DNA of 64,000 bases from Sporosarcina sp. HYO08 (GTDB lineage: Bacteria; Bacillota; Bacilli; Bacillales_A; Planococcaceae): the NCBI RefSeq assembly GCF_001563475.1, contig NZ_LPUT01000001.1:186001-250000 (forward strand). Direction: 5' to 3'. The stretch's first letter is position 1. Every line of letters begins with the position of its first letter. The notes beneath the pieces were generated by a model. That model made no database searches and was not told the origin of the DNA. It saw nothing but the letters and a program-made list of their open reading frames with translations. A program made the translations under genes and the position numbers. Of the stretch, positions 28,316-39,206 are shown piece after piece.

Positions 28316-31300
28316 TTGGAACTTGTCTATCCGCAAGTACTGACGGGTGCAGATTTACTGCGCAGTATTATCAAGCTTGACCAACTAGCCCCACTTCTTC
28401 AAAGAAGAGGGGCTAGTGCCGTCGCAATGGTCAATTCCAAGTTGTACGGCGTGCATTCATTTTGTCGGCAGATGACAAAGTATGGTATTCGCCCCGTCGT
28501 TGGATTGTCAGTTCAATTGGAAATAAAGAAAAATGAAACAGTCCTTCTATATATCTATGCAAAAGATGATGAGGGATTCCAAAATTTATTGAAAATGAGT
28601 AGTGCAATTTCCATTCGTGAAAGTGAAACTTTGCCATATCATTGGTTAAAAGCATACAGCTCGGGTTGCATTATTGTGTGTCCGCTCACAGACCATTCTT
28701 GGGTGGATTTCCGTGACTTACAATCATTTCAACAGGTCAAAGAAGGAGTTCATACGAATGCAATGACGTTCATCGGTATGAGTAGACCGAATGGGAAAAT
28801 ACACACAGAAGAAGACAAAATTGTTGAAATCGCTACAACTACTGAAACGACAATTGTTGCAGTAGTTGAAGCTAGATACATTGATCGGGAAGATGCATTT
28901 TCCTATCAAGTGGCCAAAGCGATTCGAACCGGTGTCAAGCTAAAAGAACTTGAAAGTGACTCCATTGCCTCGGCGCATCTGCCGACAGAAGACGAGTTAA
29001 GTTCATGGTTTTCTGATCGGATCGAATGGCTGCACCAAACGGCAAATATGATTTTATCATGCAATGCGGCTATCCCGCCCCGCGAAGTAAGAATGCCGAA
29101 GTTTCCTGTTCCAGAAGGGGAGACATCTATTGCTGTTTTGGAGAGAAATAGTATGGAAGGCTTAAATAGCCGGCTTGGGCAAGTGGGAGAGCAGTATTTG
29201 GAACGATTACGATACGAACTGAAAATAATAGGGGAAATGGGATTTGCTGATTATTTTTTAATTGTTGAAGACTTCATGCGCTTTGCTGCCCGTTCAAACA
29301 TATTAACAGGGCCGGGACGCGGTTCATCGGCGGGGTCTCTCGTGGCGTTTGCCCTTCGAATTACGGATGTTGATCCATTAAAATATGATTTGCTTTTTGA
29401 ACGGTTTTTGAATCCTGAGCGGGTGACAATGCCTGACATCGATATCGATTTTGCAGATGACCGGCGTGCAGAAGTTATTGACTATGTCGCTCGCAAATAT
29501 GGGAAAACGCATGTTGCACAAATCATTACATTTGGTACATTATCGGCAAAATCAGTGGCCCGCAATGTCGGACGTGTTTTTGACTTTACGAATGAAGAAA
29601 TGGCGTTCATGACGAAGGAAATTCCCGATCGTTCAAGTATTAAAATAGGAGAGGTAATTGCTCAATCTTCCGTTTTACAAAAATGGATTGCGATGGATCC
29701 AATGCGAGAGCAATGGGCCGACGCCGTTCAAAAACTCGAAGGGCTCCCGCGCAATGCTTCGACACATGCGGCTGGTGTAATTCTTTCTCCGATCCCGCTT
29801 GTCGAGATTGTTCCACTTCAGAGCGGGGCAGAAGACATTTACTTGACGCAGTGGCCGATGGGCGAAGTGGAAGAGAGAGGTCTTTTGAAAATGGATTTCC
29901 TTGGCCTTCGTAATTTGACATTGTTAGATCGTATTCGCAAGATGATCTTTTATAATGAAGGTAAGTATTTAGATTTTGAAAAAATTCCATTGAACGATCC
30001 GAAAACATTTGAATTGTTTAGGGCGGGGGATATGACGGGGGTCTTTCAGTTTGAATCGGCGGGCATGCGAGAAGCGCTTAGAACGATTCAACCCACACAA
30101 TTTGAAGATCTATTTGCCATCAATGCCCTCTATCGACCAGGCCCGATGGAACAGATTCCGCTCTATAGCAAGCGAAAAAATCATCATGAGAAAATACACT
30201 ATATTCACCCGCAACTGGAACCTATATTGGCAGAAACGTATGGTGTAATTGTGTATCAAGAACAAATCATGCAAATCGCTGTTCACTTTGCAGGGTATAC
30301 AGTTGCAGAAGCAGATTTGCTGCGCCGAGCTGTCAGTAAAAAACATCATGACCTGCTACAACAAGAAAGAACGCACTTCACAGAAAGTGCGTTGAAAAAC
30401 GGATTCCCCATGGAGACTGCCCACGCTGTTTATGATTTAATCGTGAAGTTTGCCGATTACGGTTTTCCGAAAAGCCACGCTGTTGCTTATTCACTTATTT
30501 CTTATCGACTTGCCTATTTAAAGGCAAACAAGCCTGCTTATTTTTATGCGGCATTGTTATCATCCATAGTTGGCAACCAGGAAAAAACGATGGAGGCCTT
30601 ACGTGAAATACAGGCTAAAAATATAAGCATTTTGCCGCCATCCGTTCATAAAAGTAAATATTTGTATACTGTTGAAAAAGATCGTATACGAATCGGTCTT
30701 GGCACCATTAAAGGCATTTCCCCAACATTTTACAATGTATTGAAAGAGGCACGACAATCAAGTGGGCCGTGGAAAACTTTGTTTGATATGGCGGGTGCCT
30801 TAGGTGGAAAGATTTTTGTTGAGAAAGTAGTCGTGCCACTTGTTAAAGCCGGTGCCCTTGATGACTTTGAACAATCTCGTGCTGTCCTGCTTGCCTCCAT
30901 TGATGCTGCGATCTCACATGCGCTTTTTATCCGTCCGACAGAAGGTAATGATTTATTGACAGATATCATAAGTTTCGGGGCTGTTCCTAAATATACTCCT
31001 GGTGGAACGATGACGAGAATGCAAATGCTTGAATTTGAACGAGAAGTATTAGGTTTTTACCTTTCTGAGCATCCTGCTGTTGAAGTGAAAAAAACAACAG
31101 ATCCAAAAGCTTATCAAGACATTTCGATGATCCCTTCGATGAGTGGTGGACAATTTGTTCGAATGATTGGACTTGTTACAGCGATCAGACACATTCGAAC
31201 TAAAAAAGGAGAAGCTATGGCATTTGTGACGATCCAAGACGAAACCGGCCAAATATCTTGCACATTTTTTCCGAGGCAATATGCATCGTTAAGCTTTGAT

Positions 31301-31396
31301 TTGACTGAAATGACTTTGCTAATTGTGGAGGGGGTCGTTGAACATCGTGCCGGAAAGCCGCAGATCATTGTTCACCAAGCGACTGCCGTTTCTTAG
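28316..31396 (+). CDS. dnaE: DNA polymerase III alpha subunit DnaE, PHP domain degenerate
   Basis: Replicative polymerase that extends RNA primers before hand-over to PolC. The 1,026 residues include the palm motif PDIDIDFADDRR, the finger and thumb regions, a helix-hairpin-helix segment (GLGTIKGIS) and a C-terminal OB fold (about 935-1000). The N-terminal PHP domain has lost its metal ligands: the usual HxH reads YPQVL, the TDH position reads VNS, and the later DVH reads EAR. It is also shorter than B. subtilis DnaE. The TTG at 28316 follows GGAGGG at 6 bases. An ATG at 28298, touching the nrnA stop, has no ribosome-binding site but remains possible. Confidence 0.94.
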   Translation: MELVYPQVLTGADLLRSIIKLDQLAPLLQRRGASAVAMVNSKLYGVHSFCRQMTKYGIRPVVGLSVQLEIKKNETVLLYIYAKDDEGFQNLLKMSSAISIRESETLPYHWLKAYSSGCIIVCPLTDHSWVDFRDLQSFQQVKEGVHTNAMTFIGMSRPNGKIHTEEDKIVEIATTTETTIVAVVEARYIDREDAFSYQVAKAIRTGVKLKELESDSIASAHLPTEDELSSWFSDRIEWLHQTANMILSCNAAIPPREVRMPKFPVPEGETSIAVLERNSMEGLNSRLGQVGEQYLERLRYELKIIGEMGFADYFLIVEDFMRFAARSNILTGPGRGSSAGSLVAFALRITDVDPLKYDLLFERFLNPERVTMPDIDIDFADDRRAEVIDYVARKYGKTHVAQIITFGTLSAKSVARNVGRVFDFTNEEMAFMTKEIPDRSSIKIGEVIAQSSVLQKWIAMDPMREQWADAVQKLEGLPRNASTHAAGVILSPIPLVEIVPLQSGAEDIYLTQWPMGEVEERGLLKMDFLGLRNLTLLDRIRKMIFYNEGKYLDFEKIPLNDPKTFELFRAGDMTGVFQFESAGMREALRTIQPTQFEDLFAINALYRPGPMEQIPLYSKRKNHHEKIHYIHPQLEPILAETYGVIVYQEQIMQIAVHFAGYTVAEADLLRRAVSKKHHDLLQQERTHFTESALKNGFPMETAHAVYDLIVKFADYGFPKSHAVAYSLISYRLAYLKANKPAYFYAALLSSIVGNQEKTMEALREIQAKNISILPPSVHKSKYLYTVEKDRIRIGLGTIKGISPTFYNVLKEARQSSGPWKTLFDMAGALGGKIFVEKVVVPLVKAGALDDFEQSRAVLLASIDAAISHALFIRPTEGNDLLTDIISFGAVPKYTPGGTMTRMQMLEFEREVLGFYLSEHPAVEVKKTTDPKAYQDISMIPSMSGGQFVRMIGLVTAIRHIRTKKGEAMAFVTIQDETGQISCTFFPRQYASLSFDLTEMTLLIVEGVVEHRAGKPQIIVHQATAVS

Positions 31397-31435
31397 ATTA
31401 TGTATTTGCGCTCAGTGGGCATCGCCATCTTTCAC

Positions 31436-31489
31436 TTTACGTTCTATAGCGTTTTCTGTATTCTATTAAACAGGAGTGGTCCGACCACT
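31436..31489 (+). promoter_or_regulatory. accDA promoter with FadR/GntR-like palindrome
   Basis: TTTACG (31436-31441), 17 bp, TATTCT (31459-31464). Eleven bases on lies the perfect palindrome AGTGGTCCGACCACT (31475-31489), whose core TGGTCCGACCA is the FadR-type GntR consensus. Six T follow, so a weak terminator for dnaE is the alternative reading. Confidence 0.55.
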
Positions 31490-31572
31490 TTTTTGCAGGA
31501 GTTGTGAATTAATGAAAGAACTATTACAAAATGGATGTAATTAGTTGAAGGTGAGAGAAGGGAAAGAAAAAA

Positions 31573-32442
31573 ATGATTCGAGATATATTCACGAAAAACA
31601 GAAAAAAACGAGCGGTGACGATGCCTTCCAATGATGCGAAGAATGATGTGCCGGAAGGTCTTATGACGAAATGCCCGGAATGTAAAACGATCTTATTGAC
31701 GAAGGATTTGAACAAGTCTCTTAAAGTTTGCACGAAGTGTGACCATCATTTCAAAATGACAGCTGCTGAACGGGTAGCGTGTCTTTTTGATGAAGATACA
31801 TTTAAATCCATAGATGATCAATTAAAATCGGAAAATCCATTGCAGTTTCCATCTTATATGGAAAAGATTGAAGCAGATGCCGTTATAACGGGATTGAATG
31901 AAGCGGTTTTAACAGGAACGGGTCATATTGACGGGCAGGAAGTCGCTGTAGCCATTATGGACGCTCATTTCCGAATGGGATCAATGGGCTCAGTCGTAGG
32001 TGAAAAAATAACCCGAGCGGTTGAAAAAGCGACGGCGTTAGGTATTCCAATGATTATCTTTTCAGCTAGTGGCGGTGCACGTATGCAAGAAGGGGTCTTG
32101 TCGCTTATGCAAATGGCGAAAACAAGTGTTGCCCTTAACCGTCATGCCGAAAAAGGCTTGCTTTACATATCCGTCATGACTTACCCAACAACGGGCGGCG
32201 TTTCGGCAAGCTTTGCATCAGTGGGCGATATTAATCTGGCGGAACCGAAAGCACTCATTGGCTTTGCGGGTAGACGTGTCATTGAACAGACGGTTAGAGA
32301 AAAACTGCCGGAGGATTTTCAAACGGCAGAATTTTTACTTGAACACGGTCAATTGGATGCCGTTGTTCATCGCGCTCAATTAAAAGAAACGCTTTCCAAA
32401 ATTTTGCGATTGCACATCAGGGAGGCGAAAGAGAATGAGTAA
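31573..32442 (+). CDS. accD: Acetyl-CoA carboxylase carboxyltransferase beta subunit
   Basis: With AccA it transfers the carboxyl group from biotin to acetyl-CoA, the committed step of fatty-acid synthesis. The 289 residues have the N-terminal zinc ribbon (C34, C37, C53, C56) and a crotonase-like domain with [11 protein letters not shown]. The start at 31573 has GAAGGGA upstream. A further in-frame ATG at codon 17 would still keep the zinc ribbon. Its last 8 bases overlap accA, indicating coupled translation in a 1:1 complex. Confidence 0.96.
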   Translation: MIRDIFTKNRKKRAVTMPSNDAKNDVPEGLMTKCPECKTILLTKDLNKSLKVCTKCDHHFKMTAAERVACLFDEDTFKSIDDQLKSENPLQFPSYMEKIEADAVITGLNEAVLTGTGHIDGQEVAVAIMDAHFRMGSMGSVVGEKITRAVEKATALGIPMIIFSASGGARMQEGVLSLMQMAKTSVALNRHAEKGLLYISVMTYPTTGGVSASFASVGDINLAEPKALIGFAGRRVIEQTVREKLPEDFQTAEFLLEHGQLDAVVHRAQLKETLSKILRLHIREAKENE

Positions 32443-33388
32443 AACATTAACATTTGAAGAGCCAGTCGTAAAGTTACGAGAGAAAATTATGGAGCTTGAA
32501 GAATATACTGCATCTAACGAGGTAGATCTCTCCGTTGAGATTAAAACATTGAAAAATCGATTAAAAAATTTAGAAGTAGATATTTATAGCAATATGACGC
32601 CTTGGGATCGTGTTCAAGTGGCAAGGCACCCAGACCGTCCAACGACGATCGACTATATTCAACAGCTTTTCGAAGACTTTGTGGAGCTCCATGGGGATCG
32701 GACGTATGGAGACGATGCTGCAATTGTTGGTGGAATTGCATCTTATGAAGGGATGCCCATTACGGTGATCGGTCACCAACGAGGAAAAGATACGAAGGAA
32801 AATGTGAAACGTAATTTTGGTATGCCGCATCCAGAAGGCTATCGAAAGGCATTACGTTTAATGAAGCAAGCGGAAAAGTTTAAAAGACCTATTATTTGTT
32901 TCATCGACACAAAGGGTGCATATCCAGGAAAAGCCGCTGAAGAACGTGGGCAAAGTGAAGCGATCGCACGTAATTTAGTGGAAATGGCAGGACTTACTGT
33001 GCCGGTTGTGTCTATTGTTATAGGAGAAGGGGGAAGCGGTGGAGCGCTAGCCCTCGGGGTTTCCAACCATATCCATATGCTTGAAAATTCCACGTACTCG
33101 GTGATATCCCCCGAAGGAGCAGCTTCAATTTTGTGGAAAGATGCAAGTCTTGCAAAGCAGGCCGCGGAAGCGATGAAAATTACTGCACCGCACTTAAAAG
33201 AAATGGGCATTATAGATGAGATCATCCCTGAAGTGTTAGGGGGTGCGCATCGTGATCCGAATGCGCAGGCAACCCAAATCGGACATTCCATCCGCCGCTC
33301 ACTCGATCAACTTTGCGGGCTTGATGGAATGGAGCTTGTAGAAGATCGTTATACAAAGTTCCGTGAAATCGGTGTGTTTTCCGAATAA
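32435..33388 (+). CDS. accA: Acetyl-CoA carboxylase carboxyltransferase alpha subunit
   Basis: Partner of AccD in the carboxyltransferase. The 317 residues have the usual N-terminal helical region, the [11 protein letters not shown] motif and the oxyanion-forming [12 protein letters not shown] segment. The start overlaps accD by 8 bases and GGGAGG lies just upstream. A hairpin with a downstream T-run follows and partly separates accDA from pfkA. Confidence 0.96.
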   Translation: MSKTLTFEEPVVKLREKIMELEEYTASNEVDLSVEIKTLKNRLKNLEVDIYSNMTPWDRVQVARHPDRPTTIDYIQQLFEDFVELHGDRTYGDDAAIVGGIASYEGMPITVIGHQRGKDTKENVKRNFGMPHPEGYRKALRLMKQAEKFKRPIICFIDTKGAYPGKAAEERGQSEAIARNLVEMAGLTVPVVSIVIGEGGSGGALALGVSNHIHMLENSTYSVISPEGAASILWKDASLAKQAAEAMKITAPHLKEMGIIDEIIPEVLGGAHRDPNAQATQIGHSIRRSLDQLCGLDGMELVEDRYTKFREIGVFSE

Positions 33389-33413
33389 GAATTGTAGAAC
33401 TCGAAAAGAGGAG

Positions 33414-34475
<1,062 letters not shown>

Positions 34476-34496
34476 TAGTATAAAGGGGCGATTGGG

Positions 34497-36257
34497 ATGC
34501 GAAAAACGAAAATAGTTTGTACAATTGGTCCAGCAAGTGAGTCACCAGAAGTTCTTGAGCAGCTAATTGATGCAGGAATGAATGTTGCGCGTCTAAACTT
34601 TTCACATGGTAACCATGAAGAACATAAAAAACGAATTGAAACGATTCGGGAAGTAGCAAGAAAGAAAGGGAAAATCGTCGGTATTTTACTTGATACGAAA
34701 GGTCCTGAAATTCGAACACATGCGATGCGAGATGGTCAAATCGAACTTGTTTCGGGGCAACAAATTGATATTTCCATGCAAGAAGTATTGGGAGACGAAA
34801 CTGTTTTTTCAATTTCTTATGATCAATTAATTGAAGATGTAGACGAAGGTGCGACGATTCTTTTAGATGATGGACTAATACAATTAGAAGTGATCGGAAA
34901 AGACATAGCACAAGGTCGAATTCATACACAAGTGATGAATACAGGTGTTTTGAAGGATAAAAAAGGTGTCAACGTACCTGGTGTATCCGTTCAACTTCCG
35001 GGCATGACGGAAAAAGATGCGGAAGACATCTTATTCGGTATTCGAGAAGGCATTGACTTCATTGCGGCGTCTTTTATCCGTAGACCTTCCGATGTCATGG
35101 AAATACGAGGGCTTTTAGAGAAAAACAATGGTTCCCATATGCACATCATTCCGAAGATTGAAAATGAAGAAGGCGTCATGAATATCGATGAAATTTTAGC
35201 GATTTCGGACGGTTTAATGGTTGCGCGCGGTGATTTAGGCGTTGAAATTCCCGCCGAAGAAGTCCCGCTCGTTCAAAAAAGGCTCATCGAAAAATGTAAC
35301 CAAGCAGGTAAACCTGTCATTACCGCAACGCAAATGCTAGACTCAATGCAACGCAATCCGAGGCCAACACGGGCTGAAGCAAGTGATGTTGCGAATGCGA
35401 TTTTGGATGGTACGGATGCAATTATGCTGTCAGGTGAAACGGCAGCTGGGATTTATCCAGTCGAATCTGTTTTAACGATGGACAAAATTGCGCGTACAAC
35501 GGAGGGGGCTGTTGATTACCGAACAGTCGTTAATACCCGTCGACGTGAGAAGCATGGAAATATGACAGATGCCATTGGGCAAGCTGCCGCTTATACAGCG
35601 ATCAATCTCAAAGTTAAAGCAATTCTTGCGCCGACGGAAAGTGGGCAAACTGCAAGGATGATTGCTAAATATCGCCCAGGCTGTCCAATCATCGCGATGA
35701 CGTCAAATGAAAGCCGTTCCCAGCAACTAACACTTGCTTGGGGGGTTTATCCGATTGTTGGTGAAAAAGTAACGTCGATAGACGGCATTTTACAGGAAAC
35801 GGTCGAAGAAAGTGTGAAGCATCAGTACGTTGGGCATGGCGATGTCGTCATTATTACTGCTGGCGTTCCTGTAGGTAAGGCCGGGACGACAAACTTAATG
35901 AAAATTCATGTGATCGGAGACATGCTTGCACGCGGACAAGGGATCGGAAAAAATGTTGCATTTGGTAAGGCTGTCGTCGTTACAAATTCGCATGATGCGC
36001 TTCAGCAAGATACACAAGGAGCGATTATTGTAACGAATGGATCTGATCGTGACATGATGCCTGCGATTGAAAAATGTGCGGGATTAATAACTGAAGAAGG
36101 TGGGCTTACGAGTCACGCGGCAGTAGTTGGTCTCAGTTTAGGCATACCTGTGATCGTTGGTGTTGAAAATGCAACGAAACTTATTGCACATAACCAAGAC
36201 GTCACAATGGATGCTGAGTCAGGTGTCATTTATAATGGTCATGCAAGTGTTTTATAA
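34497..36257 (+). CDS. pyk: Pyruvate kinase with C-terminal PEP-utiliser domain
   Basis: Makes pyruvate and ATP from phosphoenolpyruvate and ADP. The 586 residues comprise the standard A, B and C domains (1-475) plus a C-terminal PEP-utilising mobile domain (about 490-586) with the [14 protein letters not shown] motif, an extension typical of Bacillus and Staphylococcus enzymes. Key elements [12 protein letters not shown] and TATQMLDSM are intact. The ribosome-binding site is AAAGGGG. A terminator follows before fxsA. Confidence 0.97.
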   Translation: MRKTKIVCTIGPASESPEVLEQLIDAGMNVARLNFSHGNHEEHKKRIETIREVARKKGKIVGILLDTKGPEIRTHAMRDGQIELVSGQQIDISMQEVLGDETVFSISYDQLIEDVDEGATILLDDGLIQLEVIGKDIAQGRIHTQVMNTGVLKDKKGVNVPGVSVQLPGMTEKDAEDILFGIREGIDFIAASFIRRPSDVMEIRGLLEKNNGSHMHIIPKIENEEGVMNIDEILAISDGLMVARGDLGVEIPAEEVPLVQKRLIEKCNQAGKPVITATQMLDSMQRNPRPTRAEASDVANAILDGTDAIMLSGETAAGIYPVESVLTMDKIARTTEGAVDYRTVVNTRRREKHGNMTDAIGQAAAYTAINLKVKAILAPTESGQTARMIAKYRPGCPIIAMTSNESRSQQLTLAWGVYPIVGEKVTSIDGILQETVEESVKHQYVGHGDVVIITAGVPVGKAGTTNLMKIHVIGDMLARGQGIGKNVAFGKAVVVTNSHDALQQDTQGAIIVTNGSDRDMMPAIEKCAGLITEEGGLTSHAAVVGLSLGIPVIVGVENATKLIAHNQDVTMDAESGVIYNGHASVL

Positions 36258-36268
36258 GGAAATAGACG

Positions 36269-36302
36269 GGCTGCTTTCGAATTTTAGAAAGCAGCCTTTT
36301 TT
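36269..36302 (+). terminator. Intrinsic terminator of pfkA-pyk
   Basis: GGCTGCTTTC and GAAAGCAGCC pair around eight bases, followed by six T, which abut the fxsA ribosome-binding site. Confidence 0.88.
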
Positions 36303-36313
36303 GGAGGTATACT

Positions 36314-36700
36314 TTGATGAAGTGGCTAATCATTTTATTTATTGCAATCCCGGCAGCTGAACTTTTTTTGCTGATCTATTCAGGACAAGAACTTGGGCTT
36401 ATGCCAACAATATCGATCATTTTGTTAACCGGAGTGGGCGGCGCTTATTTTGCGAAAAAACAAGGCTTGAAAGCTTTACATGATTTGAAAAGTCGAATGG
36501 CGACAATGGAAACACCCGGGAACGCCCTGATCGATAGTGTGTGTATTTTTTTCGGTGGTTTACTATTAATTATGCCGGGCTTTATAACAGATTTTGTCGG
36601 ATTCCTACTGCTATTTCAAGGACCTAGAAATCTTATTCGACCAGTCATCCTAAAATGGATTTATAAGAAAATGAAAAATGGTCAAATTACGATATTGTAA
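36314..36700 (+). CDS. fxsA: FxsA-family membrane protein
   Basis: A 128-residue protein with about four hydrophobic segments of the FxsA family, named for suppression of F-exclusion of phage T7 in E. coli. Its cellular role in Bacillales is unknown. The N-terminal half (IPAAELFLLI, GVGGAYFAKKQG) holds the family signature. It lies directly after the pyk terminator, with GGAGGT close to the terminator T-run, so it needs read-through or a promoter I cannot see. Its end overlaps the convergent ytvI by 14 bases. Confidence 0.88.
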   Translation: MMKWLIILFIAIPAAELFLLIYSGQELGLMPTISIILLTGVGGAYFAKKQGLKALHDLKSRMATMETPGNALIDSVCIFFGGLLLIMPGFITDFVGFLLLFQGPRNLIRPVILKWIYKKMKNGQITIL

Positions 36701-37658
36701 ACAAGGGATGCTGCTTCACTTTAAAAGCAGCGAAAAGAAGGAAAGGTGTCAATAGAATACCGGGTAGGCCAAATAGATACACGGAACAAGCTGTTATAAA
36801 GAAAGCATGAATGGGCTTCAAATGGAAAGTTGAGGCCCACATATACGATTCGGCAATTTGTCGAGTAATCATCGTGAAAACATAAAGTAAAATGAGCGAA
36901 ATGCCGATAAAAAATTGATCTGTATAGAGGAAAAAGGCAGCCATTGGCAGAAGGAATAACCCGATTCCAAGAAATGGCAAACTGTCTGCTAGTGAAATTA
37001 AAAATGCCGTTCCGACCGGTGCTTGAAATTGCAGGAAAAAGAAGCCGATCATTATGATTAAAAAAGTTAAAAAAACTAATCTTGCTTCTACTGAGATAAA
37101 AGTGCCTACCAATCTACTTGCTTCTGAAAATATATTTTTTGCTGGACGGCGAAGTCTCGTTGGAAAGTAGACGAGAAACCAGAGACGATTTTTTCCTGAT
37201 TCACGTAAAGCAAAAAAATAGGCAATGAGAAAAATAAATACGCTAAACAATTGCTGGAATGTTGTACTGATGAAAGTAATCCCATACTCGAGCAACGCAT
37301 GTCCGTATTCAATTACTTTGCCCTCTAAAAATGTTAACATTTGGGCAACAAGATCTGTATTCGTTGTAAAGGGTGCAATGTGCAGCTCCACAATTGGCAA
37401 TATATCCATTAGGCCTGTCAGCGCCATAACAATAGATGCACTAAATAGACTAATCATTAAAATCATGACAAATAGTGCGCATAATGTTAATGGGAGTTTT
37501 GTAACTGTCCGCATCGCACTGACAAGCGGGGCGGTAAAGTAGGCAACGATAATGGCAATTGCAACAGGAGGCACGATAAAAAGAAAAATACCTGCTAATA
37601 ATGCAGGAAGCCAATTAAGCATTTTTGATCGAAAAATGCTATATTTCTGACGATCCAC
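36687..37658 (-). CDS. ytvI: AI-2E-family transporter YtvI
   Basis: A 323-residue permease-like membrane protein with about eight hydrophobic segments and the conserved SLADSLPFLGIG region of the AI-2E/PerM superfamily. Some members export autoinducer or exchange ions. The substrate here is unknown. The GTG at 37658 lies about 12 bases after AAAGGAGA, a long spacing, so the start is less certain. Position after pyk-fxsA and before citZ matches ytvI in B. subtilis. It is divergent from citZ. Confidence 0.85.
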   Translation of the reverse strand: MDRQKYSIFRSKMLNWLPALLAGIFLFIVPPVAIAIIVAYFTAPLVSAMRTVTKLPLTLCALFVMILMISLFSASIVMALTGLMDILPIVELHIAPFTTNTDLVAQMLTFLEGKVIEYGHALLEYGITFISTTFQQLFSVFIFLIAYFFALRESGKNRLWFLVYFPTRLRRPAKNIFSEASRLVGTFISVEARLVFLTFLIIMIGFFFLQFQAPVGTAFLISLADSLPFLGIGLFLLPMAAFFLYTDQFFIGISLILLYVFTMITRQIAESYMWASTFHLKPIHAFFITACSVYLFGLPGILLTPFLLFAAFKVKQHPLFTIS

Positions 37659-37724
37659 AGCTCTTTTTCATCTCCTTTTTAGACTATATAAAAAAGTATG
37701 TAAAAACAAAAACGTGCGTTTTCA

Positions 37725-37753
37725 TTCACAAAACTGACAATATTGATTATAAT
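37725..37753 (+). promoter_or_regulatory. citZ promoter
   Basis: TTCACA (37725-37730), 17 bp, TATAAT (37748-37753). The predicted start near 37760 leaves a leader of about 250 bases before citZ. Confidence 0.7.
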
Positions 37754-37759
37754 GATCAT

Positions 37760-38010
37760 TGAAAGCATTTTTAGAGACTACCTTTCCAAAATAGAAAACA
37801 CTCTCTAACGTTAAGGACCAGCGAGGGGGGACGGGAAGTGCTTGCGGAGCAACGTGCTTGGCCCGCTTGTATGCGGGAGATGTTGCGATGAAGAGAAGAC
37901 CTTCCAGGAATTACAAGGGAAGGAAGTCCGCTGCTATTATTATCAGGCCGTTGATCCTAAAGTGTACATACGAACCGATTAACGGATAACTGAAAGAAGG
38001 AGCGATAGTT
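37760..38010 (+). ncRNA. Long structured 5' leader of citZ
   Basis: GC-richer than its surroundings and rich in pairing. CAGCG (37819-37823) pairs with CGCTG (37929-37933). GCAAC (about 37849-37853) pairs with GTTGC (about 37882-37886), closing an inner hairpin CCCGC/GCGGG (37863-37877). CCTTCC pairs with GGAAGG (about 37910-37923). Flanking TAAGGA and TCCTA may close the whole. A 33-codon reading frame (37888-37989) sits inside. Aconitase binds the citZ leader in B. subtilis, which is the nearest known precedent. It matches no riboswitch class I can name. Confidence 0.6.
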
Positions 38011-39126
38011 ATGACATCCACAAAAGGGTTGGAGGGAGTTGTAGCGACACAGTCAGCAATTAGTTCTATTATTGATGACACACTTACATACGTCGGCTAT
38101 GACATTGATGACCTAGCAGAGAATGCCAGTTTTGAAGAAGTAGTTTACCTTCTATGGCATCAGCGTCTGCCGAAAGAAAATGAGTTGTTAGAACTTAAAA
38201 AGCAATTGGCGGCTGAAATGGCCGTGCCCAAAGAAGTTCTAGCTCATTTTAAATCATATGCAATCGATCAAGTACATCCAATGGCGGCTTTGCGCACAGC
38301 AATATCCCTCCTCGGATTATACGATGACAAAGCAGAGGATATGTCCAATGAGGCGAATTATGAAAAAGCGATTAAACTTCAGGCGAAAATTGCAACAATT
38401 GTCACTGCTTTTTCACGTATTCGCAAAGGACTTGAACCAGTTGCACCTAAAGTGGAACTCGGCTATGCAGCAAACTTTTTATACATGCTTTCTGGACAAG
38501 AGCCAGAGGAAATTGCAATCGAGGCATTTGATAAAGCGCTTGTATTACATGCAGACCATGAATTGAATGCATCTACATTCACAGCACGTGTGTGTGTAGC
38601 TACCCTTTCAGATATGTATTCAGGAATCACAGCTGCGCTTGGTGCGTTAAAAGGTCCACTTCATGGTGGTGCCAACGAGGCGGTCATGAAAATGCTTACG
38701 GAAATAGGTTCTGAAGAAAAGGTTGAATCGTATATCCGTGAAAAATTGAATAACAAAGAAAAAATCATGGGCTTCGGCCACCGTGTTTACCGTCAAGGTG
38801 ACCCGCGTGCGAAGCATCTTCGTGAGATGTCAAAACGCCTGACAAAGTTGCGCGGTGAAGAGAAATATTACAATATGTCGAGAAAAATAGAAGAGATCGT
38901 CACGGGTGAAAAGCAGTTGCCGCCGAATGTTGACTTTTACTCGGCGTCCGTATACCATTCACTTGGGATCGATCATGATTTATTTACACCGATCTTTGCG
39001 GTATCTCGCGTATCTGGTTGGATTGCGCATATTCTTGAGCAATATTCAAACAACCGTTTAATTCGTCCGCGTGCGGACTATACAGGTCCAGGCATGCAAA
39101 AGTATGTACCAATTAATGAAAGATAA
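38011..39126 (+). CDS. citZ: Citrate synthase
   Basis: Condenses acetyl-CoA and oxaloacetate to citrate, entry to the TCA cycle. The 371 residues are the short Gram-positive form. Catalytic residues are seen in GPLHGGANEAV, MGFGHRVYR and VDFYSASVY. The ATG lies 7-8 bases after GAAGGAG. It heads the citZ-icd-mdh cluster, as in B. subtilis, where carbon and nitrogen status (CcpC, CcpA, CodY) controls it. I see the promoter and leader but cannot assign those regulator sites confidently. Confidence 0.97.
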   Translation: MTSTKGLEGVVATQSAISSIIDDTLTYVGYDIDDLAENASFEEVVYLLWHQRLPKENELLELKKQLAAEMAVPKEVLAHFKSYAIDQVHPMAALRTAISLLGLYDDKAEDMSNEANYEKAIKLQAKIATIVTAFSRIRKGLEPVAPKVELGYAANFLYMLSGQEPEEIAIEAFDKALVLHADHELNASTFTARVCVATLSDMYSGITAALGALKGPLHGGANEAVMKMLTEIGSEEKVESYIREKLNNKEKIMGFGHRVYRQGDPRAKHLREMSKRLTKLRGEEKYYNMSRKIEEIVTGEKQLPPNVDFYSASVYHSLGIDHDLFTPIFAVSRVSGWIAHILEQYSNNRLIRPRADYTGPGMQKYVPINER

Positions 39127-39206
39127 AAAGAGATCGAAACTGACAACTGAAGGGACGATGCAATCATGTATCAGCCCTCAGATTTTGAAGCAGGGAGGAA
39201 ATTGGA

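Noticed and set aside
31512..31544. Ten-codon frame MKELLQNGCN before accD as a leader peptide
   Set aside because: It lies about 11 bases after AGGAG but has no run of a regulatory amino acid and no attenuator hairpin after it. Chance is the simpler reading.
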